A stretch of DNA of 64,000 nt from Arenicellaceae bacterium (GTDB taxonomy: Bacteria; Pseudomonadota; Gammaproteobacteria; Arenicellales; Arenicellaceae), in the NCBI GenBank assembly GCA_029246505.1, contig JAQWNC010000018.1, forward strand, positions 1-64,000, in the 5' to 3' direction. The notes beneath the pieces are model-generated. The model ran no database searches. It was not told the origin of the DNA and saw only the letters and a program-made list of their open reading frames with translations. A program made the translations under genes and the position numbers. Position 1 is the stretch's first letter; each line of letters starts with the position of its first letter. This document shows positions 27,671 to 35,650 of this stretch, in pieces.

Positions 27671-29050
27671 ATGAGTGGAATTGAGGTGTTGGTGATTACA
27701 GCTCATTCCACCACAAGCGAGGCAGTACTGAGCCCATGGGATGATGGGATAGTACACGTATCAAGCTCCACAATGGAAGGGATGCGACTTCTCGATAATG
27801 CTTCCGTAGACGTTGTCGCGCTCGATTTCAACGGTGAAATTGATAACCTTGAATTTGCACTGAGCGATATAAGAGATCTGACGCCAACTGCTGCATTAAT
27901 CGTATTGTGCGAAAAAGAGCAGGTTAAGGAAATAAGCGAATCTGAAATTAGCGCCTCAATTTTTCGAATCCTACCCAAGCCACTAGTGATAAGCCAGTCA
28001 CAATCAGCATTTAATTCAGCTTATTCCCACCACCTGGAACTCGAAGCCCGCCAAGCGTCAGGTGAGAATCTAGCGATACCACTTGCGCTAGAAGAGCAAC
28101 CATCGCAACTTAAATACCTGTTCTTTCTATGCTTGATCACGTTCGTAGCCTGGTTCATATATGACATGTTTAATGAAGCAGACGATCGCGAGCATCTGGC
28201 GGAAGTTATGATTAAAAATCCACAAAACCGTAGCTTAGAGATGAGCAGTGAAGTGGATGATCAATTGGAGCAGCTATATCGCCAAGCTCAAAAATCAGCT
28301 AATGCTCTTCAGCTACAAAGTGCAGCGATTTTATACGACCAAATACTGAAATTTGATGCCTATGATGAGGATGCACTTACAGGTCATGAGTCAATTAAAG
28401 AGCTACTAACTGAGCGTGTAGAAATTGCAATTAGTAATAACAATCTCCTTGATGCTCAAATCCAACTAGATGAGTTAACCAAGCTTTACCCTGACCACAG
28501 TCTAATCACCGATTTATCAGCAAAGCTACTGCAACGTAACCAATTGACTCCTGTGCTTCTACCAGCAAATAGCGCGATAGATTCGGCTACTAAAATTACT
28601 AGCGCCAATAGTGTTAGTAACAATATTGAAAACCAGATGGCATCCCTATCGGACTCACTAGACCAAACCATGCTTATAACATCTCGAAGCATCGTTAACG
28701 ATTCTAGTATCATGCCGAGTACCGTAGAAATTCAATCGCCCGCTGCACCAAACTGGGTGTCCGTGATAGCCGCTTCAAGTAAGATCATCCCAGCCGTCAA
28801 AATTTCTGGTAGCAACCCTAAATACCCAAAAAATGCTGAACGTCGAGGTATCGAAGGCCTCGTGGAACTTGAATTTACTATAACTCGAATGGGTCAAGTC
28901 ACTTCAGTGTCTATTACACGGACCAATCCTGAAGGTATTTTTGACGAAGCTGCAATTACTGCTGTATTAAGCTGGCGGTATCAACCTCGCCTTATTGACA
29001 GCCAACCGGTAAGCGAACGGAAACAAGTTAGATTAAGCTTTAGGCTTTAG
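27671..29050 (+). CDS. Receiver-like / TPR / TonB-C fusion protein
   Basis: Predicted energy-transducer-like membrane protein. The start ATG 27671 is preferred (GAGGA five bases upstream); an ATG at 27638 would add eleven residues. From this start: residues 1-125 resemble a degenerate receiver domain (VDVVALDF, AALIVLCEKE, FRILPKPL). A membrane helix lies near 146-162 (YLFFLCLITFVAWFIYDMF). A helical TPR-like segment follows (about 190-290), then a Ser/Asn-rich linker. The last 85 residues are a TonB C-terminal domain (NPKYPKNAERRGIEGLVELE and ILSWRYQP-type VLSWRYQPRL). The receiver half would be cytosolic and the TonB domain periplasmic. No ExbB/ExbD genes are nearby. Confidence 0.75.
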   Translation: MSGIEVLVITAHSTTSEAVLSPWDDGIVHVSSSTMEGMRLLDNASVDVVALDFNGEIDNLEFALSDIRDLTPTAALIVLCEKEQVKEISESEISASIFRILPKPLVISQSQSAFNSAYSHHLELEARQASGENLAIPLALEEQPSQLKYLFFLCLITFVAWFIYDMFNEADDREHLAEVMIKNPQNRSLEMSSEVDDQLEQLYRQAQKSANALQLQSAAILYDQILKFDAYDEDALTGHESIKELLTERVEIAISNNNLLDAQIQLDELTKLYPDHSLITDLSAKLLQRNQLTPVLLPANSAIDSATKITSANSVSNNIENQMASLSDSLDQTMLITSRSIVNDSSIMPSTVEIQSPAAPNWVSVIAASSKIIPAVKISGSNPKYPKNAERRGIEGLVELEFTITRMGQVTSVSITRTNPEGIFDEAAITAVLSWRYQPRLIDSQPVSERKQVRLSFRL

Positions 29051-29310
29051 GCTTTAGTAATCGATGTTTTTGAAGTGTGAAAACCAGTAAACCAAAGTAT
29101 AAAAATAACCAAAAAACCAGCAAAAGCAATTCGCTCGCTAACGATGCCAACACTAATTGCATCAGCTGCTGCCAAACCAACGCCTGACAATAACAATATA
29201 ACGATAAGTGCACGGTTTACCGACCCGTTAGTGAAATGCAAAATTCTATGATGGTAATGATTTCGGTCTGCTTGAAAGGCAGATAAACTACGAATTAGTC
29301 GACCGGTTGT
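29047..29310 (-). pseudogene. C-terminal remnant of WecA-type sugar-phosphate transferase
   Basis: An open frame without a credible start ends at 29047. It reads RSLSAFQADRNHYHHRIL near 29242-29292, the family's HHxx motif (SPFxADRxHLHHRLL in intact polyprenyl-phosphate GlcNAc-1-P transferases), followed by the last two membrane helices. Everything N-terminal to this motif is missing: the frame meets TAA at 29311-29313 and overlaps a truncated asnB start. Its stop overlaps the 3' end of the convergent TonB-like gene by four bases. Confidence 0.72.
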
Positions 29311-29351
29311 TTACCCTCAGCATAGTTATAAATTGCGGAAATCCCGCACAT
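29295..29351 (-). pseudogene. 5' remnant of asparagine synthetase (class II amidotransferase)
   Basis: Eighteen codons, MCGISAIYNYAEGKQPVD, then TAA. A Met-Cys-Gly-Ile start with this context is the class II glutamine amidotransferase N-terminus of AsnB-type enzymes, where Cys2 is the nucleophile. GAGAGGAA seven bases upstream is a good Shine-Dalgarno. It begins 21 bp after the galE stop, so it was probably the next gene of the operon. The rest has been deleted up to the wecA-type 3' end. Confidence 0.7.
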
Positions 29352-29372
29352 AACTAATTCCTCTCTACTAGG

Positions 29373-30362
29373 CTAACATGAACGATCAGCTCTAGCGGCC
29401 CAAGCTAGCGCTGTGCCTACAATATCTTTAAGTTGGTGGTATTCAGGCTCCCAGGCCAACTTATCACAAGCTTCCTGTGCATCTGCAACCAATACTGGGG
29501 GGTCACCAGCCCGCCGACCAGCTAATTTGTAGGGTACTTTCTTACCCGAAATCTGCTCAACCATATGAATGATTTCGAATACAGAATGGCCTTGTCCATT
29601 GCCAAGATTATAGACCGTAAAGTTGGCTAAGTTCTCGATATTCTCCAATGCTAAAACGTGCGCATTGGCCAAATCAGTCACATGAATATAGTCGCGAATG
29701 CAACTACCATCTCGCGTATCGTAATCGCTGCCATAGACATCTAGATGAGTTAGCTCGCCACGCATAGCGCTTATTACGTTAGGTATTAGATGTGTTTCTG
29801 GCTCATGCATTTCGCCAAGCTCTAATTCGGGATCAGCTCCGGCAGCATTAAAGTACCTAAGCACACACGCTCTCATTCCGTAAGCATCCGCGTAATCCTT
29901 TAGAACTTGCTCAATCACCAATTTGCTCCGACCGTAAGGATTAATCGGGCGTTGCGGATGCTCTACTGAAATTGGCACCACATCAGGAATACCATAAGTT
30001 GCACAAGTGCTGGAGAAAATGATTTTACTCACTGCTGCGGCTCGCATTGATCCAAGCAAAGAAAGCGTACCGCCTACGTTGTTTCTATAATATTTTTCCG
30101 GATTCTCAACAGATTCGCCAACATAAGCGAATGCAGCAAAATGTAGGACACTTTCTATTTTATGTTCCTCGAAAACTCTTGTAATCCGAGCCTGATCTTC
30201 TAATTCTCCAATAATTAGCGGACCCCATTTCACCGCATCTTTATTCCCATACACCAAATTATCATAGACAATTGGTGAATAGCCTTGTGCGGCTAATTGT
30301 TTGCAGGTATGGCTACCAATATAGCCGGCCCCGCCGGTCACAAGCACTTTTGGTTTCGGCAT
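29373..30362 (-). CDS. galE: UDP-glucose 4-epimerase
   Basis: Interconverts UDP-glucose and UDP-galactose for surface polysaccharides. A 329-residue extended SDR: NAD motif TGGAGYIGSH near 8-17, catalytic STCATYG with the Ser/Thr, YGRSK (Tyr-x3-Lys) near 143-147, and substrate loop RYFNAAGADPE. It lies 18 bp after the UDP-glucuronate decarboxylase gene, in what remains of a polysaccharide operon. Confidence 0.93.
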   Translation of the reverse strand: MPKPKVLVTGGAGYIGSHTCKQLAAQGYSPIVYDNLVYGNKDAVKWGPLIIGELEDQARITRVFEEHKIESVLHFAAFAYVGESVENPEKYYRNNVGGTLSLLGSMRAAAVSKIIFSSTCATYGIPDVVPISVEHPQRPINPYGRSKLVIEQVLKDYADAYGMRACVLRYFNAAGADPELELGEMHEPETHLIPNVISAMRGELTHLDVYGSDYDTRDGSCIRDYIHVTDLANAHVLALENIENLANFTVYNLGNGQGHSVFEIIHMVEQISGKKVPYKLAGRRAGDPPVLVADAQEACDKLAWEPEYHQLKDIVGTALAWAARADRSC

Positions 30363-30380
30363 AATAAAATCTTATGTGCG

Positions 30381-31322
30381 TTAAGTCGAAAGCCGTTCAT
30401 CAAAATATGCGATAGTTTTTTCGAGGCCCTCTCGCAACTTAATTTCCGGTACCCACCCGATATTATCTTTCGCAATGCTGATATCTGGCCGCCGTTGCTT
30501 TGGATCATCTCCGGGAAGAGGTTCCCTGACAATTTCAGAATTTGAACCGGTAAGCTCAATAACTAACTCAGCGAGTTCAAGTATCGTAAATTCAACTGGA
30601 TTACCCGCGTTCATTGGGCCAGTAAACTCGGCTGGAGAACTCATCAAGCCCATCATTGCCTCTATCAAATCATCAACATAACAAAATGAACGTGTCTGAC
30701 TACCGTCCCCATAAACCGTTATTAGTTCGCCTTGTAGCGCCTGCACGATAAAGTTTGAAACTACTCGGCCATCCTTAGGATGCATTCTCGGACCGTATGT
30801 ATTAAAAATTCTCAGAACCTTTATTTCTAATTGGTGCTGACGATGGTAGTCGAAAAAAAGTGTTTCAGCACAGCGTTTGCCTTCGTCATAGCATGAACGA
30901 ATTCCAATCGGGTTTACATGCCCCCAATATTCTTCGCGTTGCGGATGCATCTTTGGATCACCGTACACCTCACTTGTTGAAGCCTGCAATATCCGTGCGC
31001 CTAACCGCTTAGCCAATCCAAGCATATTAATTGCTCCGTGCACACTGGTTTTTGTTGTTTGTACGGGGTCATATTGATAGTGAACAGGTGATGCTGGGCA
31101 GGCCAAGTTATAAATCTCGTCGACTTCAACATAAAGAGGCCAAGTTACATCGTGGCGTAATATTTCAAACGAAGGATTTTTCAATAAATGCGCTATATTT
31201 TGTTTGGAACCGGTAAAGTAGTTATCAACACATAGAACGTCTCGCCCTTGCGCAACTAACCGCTCACATAAGTGTGAGCCTAGAAATCCTGCCCCTCCTG
31301 TCACTAATACTTTTTTCTGCAT
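30381..31322 (-). CDS. UDP-glucuronate decarboxylase (UDP-xylose synthase)
   Basis: Extended SDR that converts UDP-glucuronate to UDP-xylose via a 4-keto intermediate. From ATG 31322 the product is 313 residues: [51 protein letters not shown] (Tyr-x3-Lys) and [12 protein letters not shown], all characteristic of the UXS branch rather than epimerases. A GTG 21 bases upstream could add seven residues but the ATG matches family N-termini. It is followed after 18 bp by galE. Confidence 0.88.
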   Translation of the reverse strand: MQKKVLVTGGAGFLGSHLCERLVAQGRDVLCVDNYFTGSKQNIAHLLKNPSFEILRHDVTWPLYVEVDEIYNLACPASPVHYQYDPVQTTKTSVHGAINMLGLAKRLGARILQASTSEVYGDPKMHPQREEYWGHVNPIGIRSCYDEGKRCAETLFFDYHRQHQLEIKVLRIFNTYGPRMHPKDGRVVSNFIVQALQGELITVYGDGSQTRSFCYVDDLIEAMMGLMSSPAEFTGPMNAGNPVEFTILELAELVIELTGSNSEIVREPLPGDDPKQRRPDISIAKDNIGWVPEIKLREGLEKTIAYFDERLST

Positions 31323-31437
31323 TAATTCTTTAGACACGCGCACTTTTACTCTTTCTATTAATCTCGGTCGAGACTATACCTAAAGCAAGGAAGACATAGA
31401 AGTAAACTGATATCGCTGATTGATGTAGGTGAACTTC

Positions 31438-31578
31438 TCAAACAGAATGCACAGATAGTGTTCCAATAACGGCGACGCATAGGATGCACATCTTGCGAGC
31501 ATAGCTACTACTTGTTGTTTTCGTTTTTCGCAATACGGCGCACACCACAACAATGATTGGCGATACCAATAGGATCAA
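31438..31578 (-). CDS. Possible small two-helix membrane protein
   Basis: A short frame not obvious as a gene. From TTG 31578 it encodes 46 residues: a hydrophobic run LILLVSPIIVVVCAVL, a basic/Ser hinge RKTKTTSSSYARK, and a second hydrophobic run CILCVAVIGTLSVHSV. A strong Shine-Dalgarno GAGGAGG (31596-31590) lies 11 bases upstream; an ATT at 31584 would be nearer. It sits between the Wza-like gene and the UXS gene on the same strand. I recognise no family. The strong ribosome site is the main reason to list it. Confidence 0.33.
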   Translation of the reverse strand: MILLVSPIIVVVCAVLRKTKTTSSSYARKMCILCVAVIGTLSVHSV

Positions 31579-31715
31579 CCTAATTATTACCTCCTCAATA
31601 AATAAATATAAGTATTTACTATGCGCCTGATGTAGCGGCCATTACAGAAATCAGCTGGTCGATAAAGCTCAAAATTAGCAAAAAACCCGCTTACGCCAAC
31701 CCCCATAGCCAATTA

Positions 31716-32951
31716 TCATATGCGATTAGGAGAAGCGCCTGCCAAATAAATAATGTCGCCCGGCATTACCTGGGTTTCGCTATCCAAACTCAATTGATTT
31801 TGGATCAACTGATTCTCGCGCGTCACGCTTACACCAGCAAACACTGCGCTTTGTGATGCCCCACCTGCCAGGGCTATAGCTTTTGCGACGGTTAGGCCCT
31901 CTGTAAAAGAGTAGGCACCGGGACTCTCCACTCCACCTCGAACATATATGGGACGGTAGCTATTAACTAGTACCGTTACCTCAGCATCTTTAACATACCC
32001 TCCAGACAAACTCGCTTCCATGGCATTAGCTATCTGGTCAGTTGTTTTGCCCGCGAACTGCACCGAGCCGATTAATTGGAAAGAAAGTATGCCGTTTGTA
32101 GGAATTATAGTATCGGTAACAGATAGATCCGGTTCGCCAAAAACTGATACCGATACCGTATCACCCGCTGCAAGACGATAGGTAGTTTCTAAATCTAGTA
32201 TTCCGCCGCTTCTAGGCCTAAGCTGTGTAGCTACTCTGGGCTGACTAACTGCTCCACGAGATTGAGTAGTACTAGGCGAAGCATTAACAGCCTTATTTGC
32301 AAGCGGCGCATTTCTGGATAAACTGCTGCCGGAAGAAATGCTACCTGATCTGGAGGAAGGAGTGCTAGAACTCGCGGTGGAATCCGCTAAACGAATTGAA
32401 TTCACGGGCTGCTGTGGAGCATATCCATCTAATTCGGCAATTGCAGAAGTATCAATATAGGCACGAATTGATGACGGCCCCTGAATACGTACCCATCCAT
32501 TAGAACGCGCCAACACTGGCGCACGATAGCCTTTCCGTAGCATACCAAGCACGCTCAAATCGGATTCCCGTCCCGGCAAACTTCTGGCCCGCAGTGCCTC
32601 CGCTGTAACTTCGACCTGCCAACCCAAGGTTTTTAAATAAACTGCACTAGCCCAAACAGGAAAACCATTAGCAACAAGTACCTCTGTCCGCTCTTTTTGA
32701 ACGTCGATTATTTCGATTTGTTCTCCAGTCTGGAGAATGGTAATTCGATTTCCTATCAGATCGCTTAACACGGTACTTGCAGACAACGTTATCAAGTCGT
32801 CCGCCAACGGCGCAGCAGCTAAACTTAGTGCAAACAAGCCACCAATAAACCCCGTCGAGACACCGATAAACCAGCGCAGAATACCAGCGGGGTGGGTATT
32901 AAAATTATTTTCTGATAAAAGAAGATTATTTTTAAACAACAGCTTACGCAA
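31716..32951 (-). CDS. SH3-domain / Wza-like polysaccharide export protein
   Basis: Outer-membrane-type polysaccharide export factor fused to an SH3 domain. The 411 residues have an N-terminal hydrophobic segment (about 25-48, ending SLAAAPLADD), a bacterial SH3-like part with two repeats (about 60-175), a Ser-rich linker (about 190-235), then the Poly_export domain (TYRLAAGDTVSVSVFGEPDLSV) and a SLBB domain (YVRGGVESPGAYSFTEGLTV). There is no lipobox Cys near the signal segment, unlike Wza. Together with UXS, galE and the asnB/wecA scraps it marks a polysaccharide locus; no Wzc kinase or glycosyltransferase is here. Confidence 0.83.
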   Translation of the reverse strand: MRKLLFKNNLLLSENNFNTHPAGILRWFIGVSTGFIGGLFALSLAAAPLADDLITLSASTVLSDLIGNRITILQTGEQIEIIDVQKERTEVLVANGFPVWASAVYLKTLGWQVEVTAEALRARSLPGRESDLSVLGMLRKGYRAPVLARSNGWVRIQGPSSIRAYIDTSAIAELDGYAPQQPVNSIRLADSTASSSTPSSRSGSISSGSSLSRNAPLANKAVNASPSTTQSRGAVSQPRVATQLRPRSGGILDLETTYRLAAGDTVSVSVFGEPDLSVTDTIIPTNGILSFQLIGSVQFAGKTTDQIANAMEASLSGGYVKDAEVTVLVNSYRPIYVRGGVESPGAYSFTEGLTVAKAIALAGGASQSAVFAGVSVTRENQLIQNQLSLDSETQVMPGDIIYLAGASPNRI

Positions 32952-33277
32952 CCTATATTAGTAGCGATCTAGTTGTACGTTACTATACAACAGCTTTAGA
33001 AATCGCGCAGGTTTTAGTATTGCTCGTTAATGATTCATTAATAGCAAACTGTAGCCAAGTCTAAACAATATTTTTACTGATACATCCCTCTAAAATCAGA
33101 GGATAATGTTATCTGAAGAAATAGCCATTCATACGATCTGTAAAACTATTATTGTCTTTAAACGATTTAAATTAATATCTCCACGGGGAATGCTTGGGCA
33201 AAAGCACAGGTTACCCAAATCCAAAGCCACGACACAGATTGCGTTCTAATCAGTTATTTCACATTAAATATCGTGCT
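32952..33277. other. AT-rich intergenic region
   Basis: 326 bp between the serS stop and the Wza-like start codon. I see no gene and no clear hairpin terminator. It presumably contains the promoter of the Wza-like gene, but no convincing pair of boxes was found. Confidence 0.4.
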
Positions 33278-34552
33278 TTACAGGCGAGTAATTCGCTCAC
33301 AATCACCCATATAACCTCTCAACACTTTAGGAATAACCACGTCACCAGTTTCTGTCTGATTATTTTCAATAATTGCCAGTAAGGTCCGTCCAACCGCCAA
33401 ACCCGAACCGTTTACAGTGTGCAGCAAACGTGGCTTCTCTCCTTCAACCTTAAACCTTGCTTGCATACGTCGAGCCTGAAATGTATCAAAGCTACTACAC
33501 GACGATATTTCCCGATAACATTTCTGGCTAGGTAACCACACCTCCAGATCATATGTTCGATTCGCGGAAAAGCCTAAATCACCCTTACACAAAGCGACTA
33601 CTCGGTAGGGCAATCCAAGCAACTGCAAAATATGCTCTGCATGCCCCGTGAGTTCTTCGAAGGCCTCAGCGGAGTTGTCCGGATGAACAAGCTGCACCAG
33701 CTCTACTTTTTCAAATTGGTGCTGCCGAATCATCCCGCGGGTATCACGACCATAACTCCCCGCTTCGCGTCGAAAACAAGGGGTATGTGCCACCATCTTA
33801 ATAGGCAGTTCCTCAACGTTTACTATTTCGCCACGATATATGTTGGTCAGAGGCACTTCGGCGGTTGGAATAAGGAAAAAGTTATCTTCAGTCATACAAA
33901 ACTGGTCTTCTTCAAATTTTGGAAGCTGACCAGTACCAAATAGACTGTCTCGATTTACCATATAAGGAACATAAGTTTCGCTGTACCCGTGCTGATCGGT
34001 ATGAACATCTAACATAAACTGAATAAGCGCCCGGTGCAGACGAGCCAGCAAGCCCCTAAGAACAACAAATCGACTACCCGTTATTTTAGCTGCTGTCTCA
34101 AAATCCATCTGCCGCAAGGCATTACCAAGATCAACATGATCGGAGACCTCAAAATCAAAGTCTTTAAATTCACCCCAGGCCCGCAACTCGATATTTTCAT
34201 CTTCGCTAAGACCATCAGGAACACCATCAGCTGGAATATTAGGTATTTCCTCCAACAATTTATCCAAAGCTAACTGAATTGAATCCAGCTCCTGTTCTGC
34301 AACCGCAAGCTGATCACCCAAACCTACCACTTCGGCTAATACGGGAGCAGCATCTTCACCTGCGGACTTTAATTGACCAATTTTCTTTGACTGCTGGTTA
34401 CGCAAAGCGCGCACGGTTTCAACTTGTACTTGCAACGATTTCCGTTGCGACTCAAGCTGTTGAAACGACTGCACATCAAACGTATAACCACGGCTTAATA
34501 ACGCCGTTGCAACGCTCCCTAAATCTGACCTTAATAACTGCGGATCCAACAT
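33278..34552 (-). CDS. serS: Seryl-tRNA synthetase
   Basis: Class II aminoacyl-tRNA synthetase charging tRNA-Ser (one such tRNA lies at 27.4 kb). The 424 residues contain the N-terminal coiled-coil arm (about 30-105), motif 2 ([20 protein letters not shown]) and motif 3 ([19 protein letters not shown]). Full length. It closes the ftsK-lolA-crcB-serS run; the usual rarA gene is absent from this run. Confidence 0.97.
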   Translation of the reverse strand: MLDPQLLRSDLGSVATALLSRGYTFDVQSFQQLESQRKSLQVQVETVRALRNQQSKKIGQLKSAGEDAAPVLAEVVGLGDQLAVAEQELDSIQLALDKLLEEIPNIPADGVPDGLSEDENIELRAWGEFKDFDFEVSDHVDLGNALRQMDFETAAKITGSRFVVLRGLLARLHRALIQFMLDVHTDQHGYSETYVPYMVNRDSLFGTGQLPKFEEDQFCMTEDNFFLIPTAEVPLTNIYRGEIVNVEELPIKMVAHTPCFRREAGSYGRDTRGMIRQHQFEKVELVQLVHPDNSAEAFEELTGHAEHILQLLGLPYRVVALCKGDLGFSANRTYDLEVWLPSQKCYREISSCSSFDTFQARRMQARFKVEGEKPRLLHTVNGSGLAVGRTLLAIIENNQTETGDVVIPKVLRGYMGDCERITRL

Positions 34553-34583
34553 TATTATTTACCCAACACCTTAACCACCAAAA

Positions 34584-34967
34584 TTAAACAAAACGAACCA
34601 ATTGCATTCCAGCCACACACATCAACATGCATAGTAATACAGATAAACACACGTACATCAAAGCTTCGCCCCAGTTACCCGATTGAAGCAGCAGAACGGT
34701 CTCAAGAGAAAATGCAGAGAAAGTAGTAAACCCTCCCAATAAGCCCGATATCAACCAAAACTGTAACTCAACTGTATCGCTGGAACGATTTGCAAAAAAC
34801 TGCGCAAGCACACCAATCAATAAGGCCCCAAAACAATTGACCAGCATAGTTGACCAAGGCATTGGTATCCCAAGGGTTCGTATGGAAAATTGACCCAGAG
34901 TGAAGCGACATAAAACGCCTACGCCACCAGCGCATGCCAGAATCAAATAAAATTTCAAGCTCATCAA
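34584..34967 (-). CDS. crcB: Fluoride exporter CrcB/FluC
   Basis: Small dual-topology channel that expels fluoride across the inner membrane. The 127 residues have four hydrophobic helices and the family motif GGFTTFSAFSLE (about 76-87), plus the conserved N in LVNCFGALLIG. It lies 31 bp before serS and 21 bp after lolA, the position it has in pseudomonads. No fluoride riboswitch was seen in the short upstream gap. Confidence 0.92.
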   Translation of the reverse strand: MMSLKFYLILACAGGVGVLCRFTLGQFSIRTLGIPMPWSTMLVNCFGALLIGVLAQFFANRSSDTVELQFWLISGLLGGFTTFSAFSLETVLLLQSGNWGEALMYVCLSVLLCMLMCVAGMQLVRFV

Positions 34968-34988
34968 ACAGTTAGGCTAGAAGTATAA

Positions 34989-35648
34989 CTAGTCATAAAA
35001 CACGTCAACATTTGCTAGTGGTTTAAACTCAAATATAGATGCACTAACCTCGGTGTTTATTTCGACTTGATCAAATTGGATAATCGTTTTTTGACCTAAC
35101 AAATCTTCCATCCGTAATACCAGCAAAAGCTGATCAGAAAAACCAAGTTCTAAATATTCGTACCCCGCATCTTCAGCCAACGGCCTCAGCGCAACCCAAT
35201 CGATAACACCTCCACCAGATTCAACGGCAGAAACCTCGTATAAATTTTGAAGATTTACACCGTCCATCAGCAACGCTACCGACGGTGACTGATCAAGCGC
35301 TACGCTCAGGTTTCTGATAGTTAACTGCTCCAAGTCTTTATCGTAAACATAAACATTCTCACCATTAGAAATAATTTTCTGCTCAGTATCTTCATAATCC
35401 CAACGAAACTTATCTGGTCTCAATAGCCAAAAATATCCAGCATTCCGGTTGACCAACTGGCCAGTATCATCATTAGTAATCTGAGTAAATCGCGCCTTCA
35501 TGGTCTGACTGTTTCGCACAAATTCATCAACCATATCGGTTGCCGATTTATTTTCCTGGCCCATCGCAGGCCAACCAAACAGCACGCATACGCTAGCAAC
35601 AATAAATTGCTTTTTAAACTCAAGCGCCGACGAAACCCAGCCAGGCAT
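34989..35648 (-). CDS. lolA: Outer-membrane lipoprotein carrier LolA
   Basis: Periplasmic chaperone that ferries lipoproteins from LolCDE to LolB. The 219-residue precursor has a signal peptide with a rather long polar lead (MPGWVSSALEFKKQFIVASV then CVLFGWPAMGQ). The mature domain matches LolA: MKARFTQITNDDTGQLVNRN, FRWDYEDTEQKIISNGENVY, VYDKDLEQLTIR. It starts two bases after the ftsK stop, so it is coupled to ftsK. Confidence 0.93.
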   Translation of the reverse strand: MPGWVSSALEFKKQFIVASVCVLFGWPAMGQENKSATDMVDEFVRNSQTMKARFTQITNDDTGQLVNRNAGYFWLLRPDKFRWDYEDTEQKIISNGENVYVYDKDLEQLTIRNLSVALDQSPSVALLMDGVNLQNLYEVSAVESGGGVIDWVALRPLAEDAGYEYLELGFSDQLLLVLRMEDLLGQKTIIQFDQVEINTEVSASIFEFKPLANVDVFYD

Positions 35649-35650
35649 AG

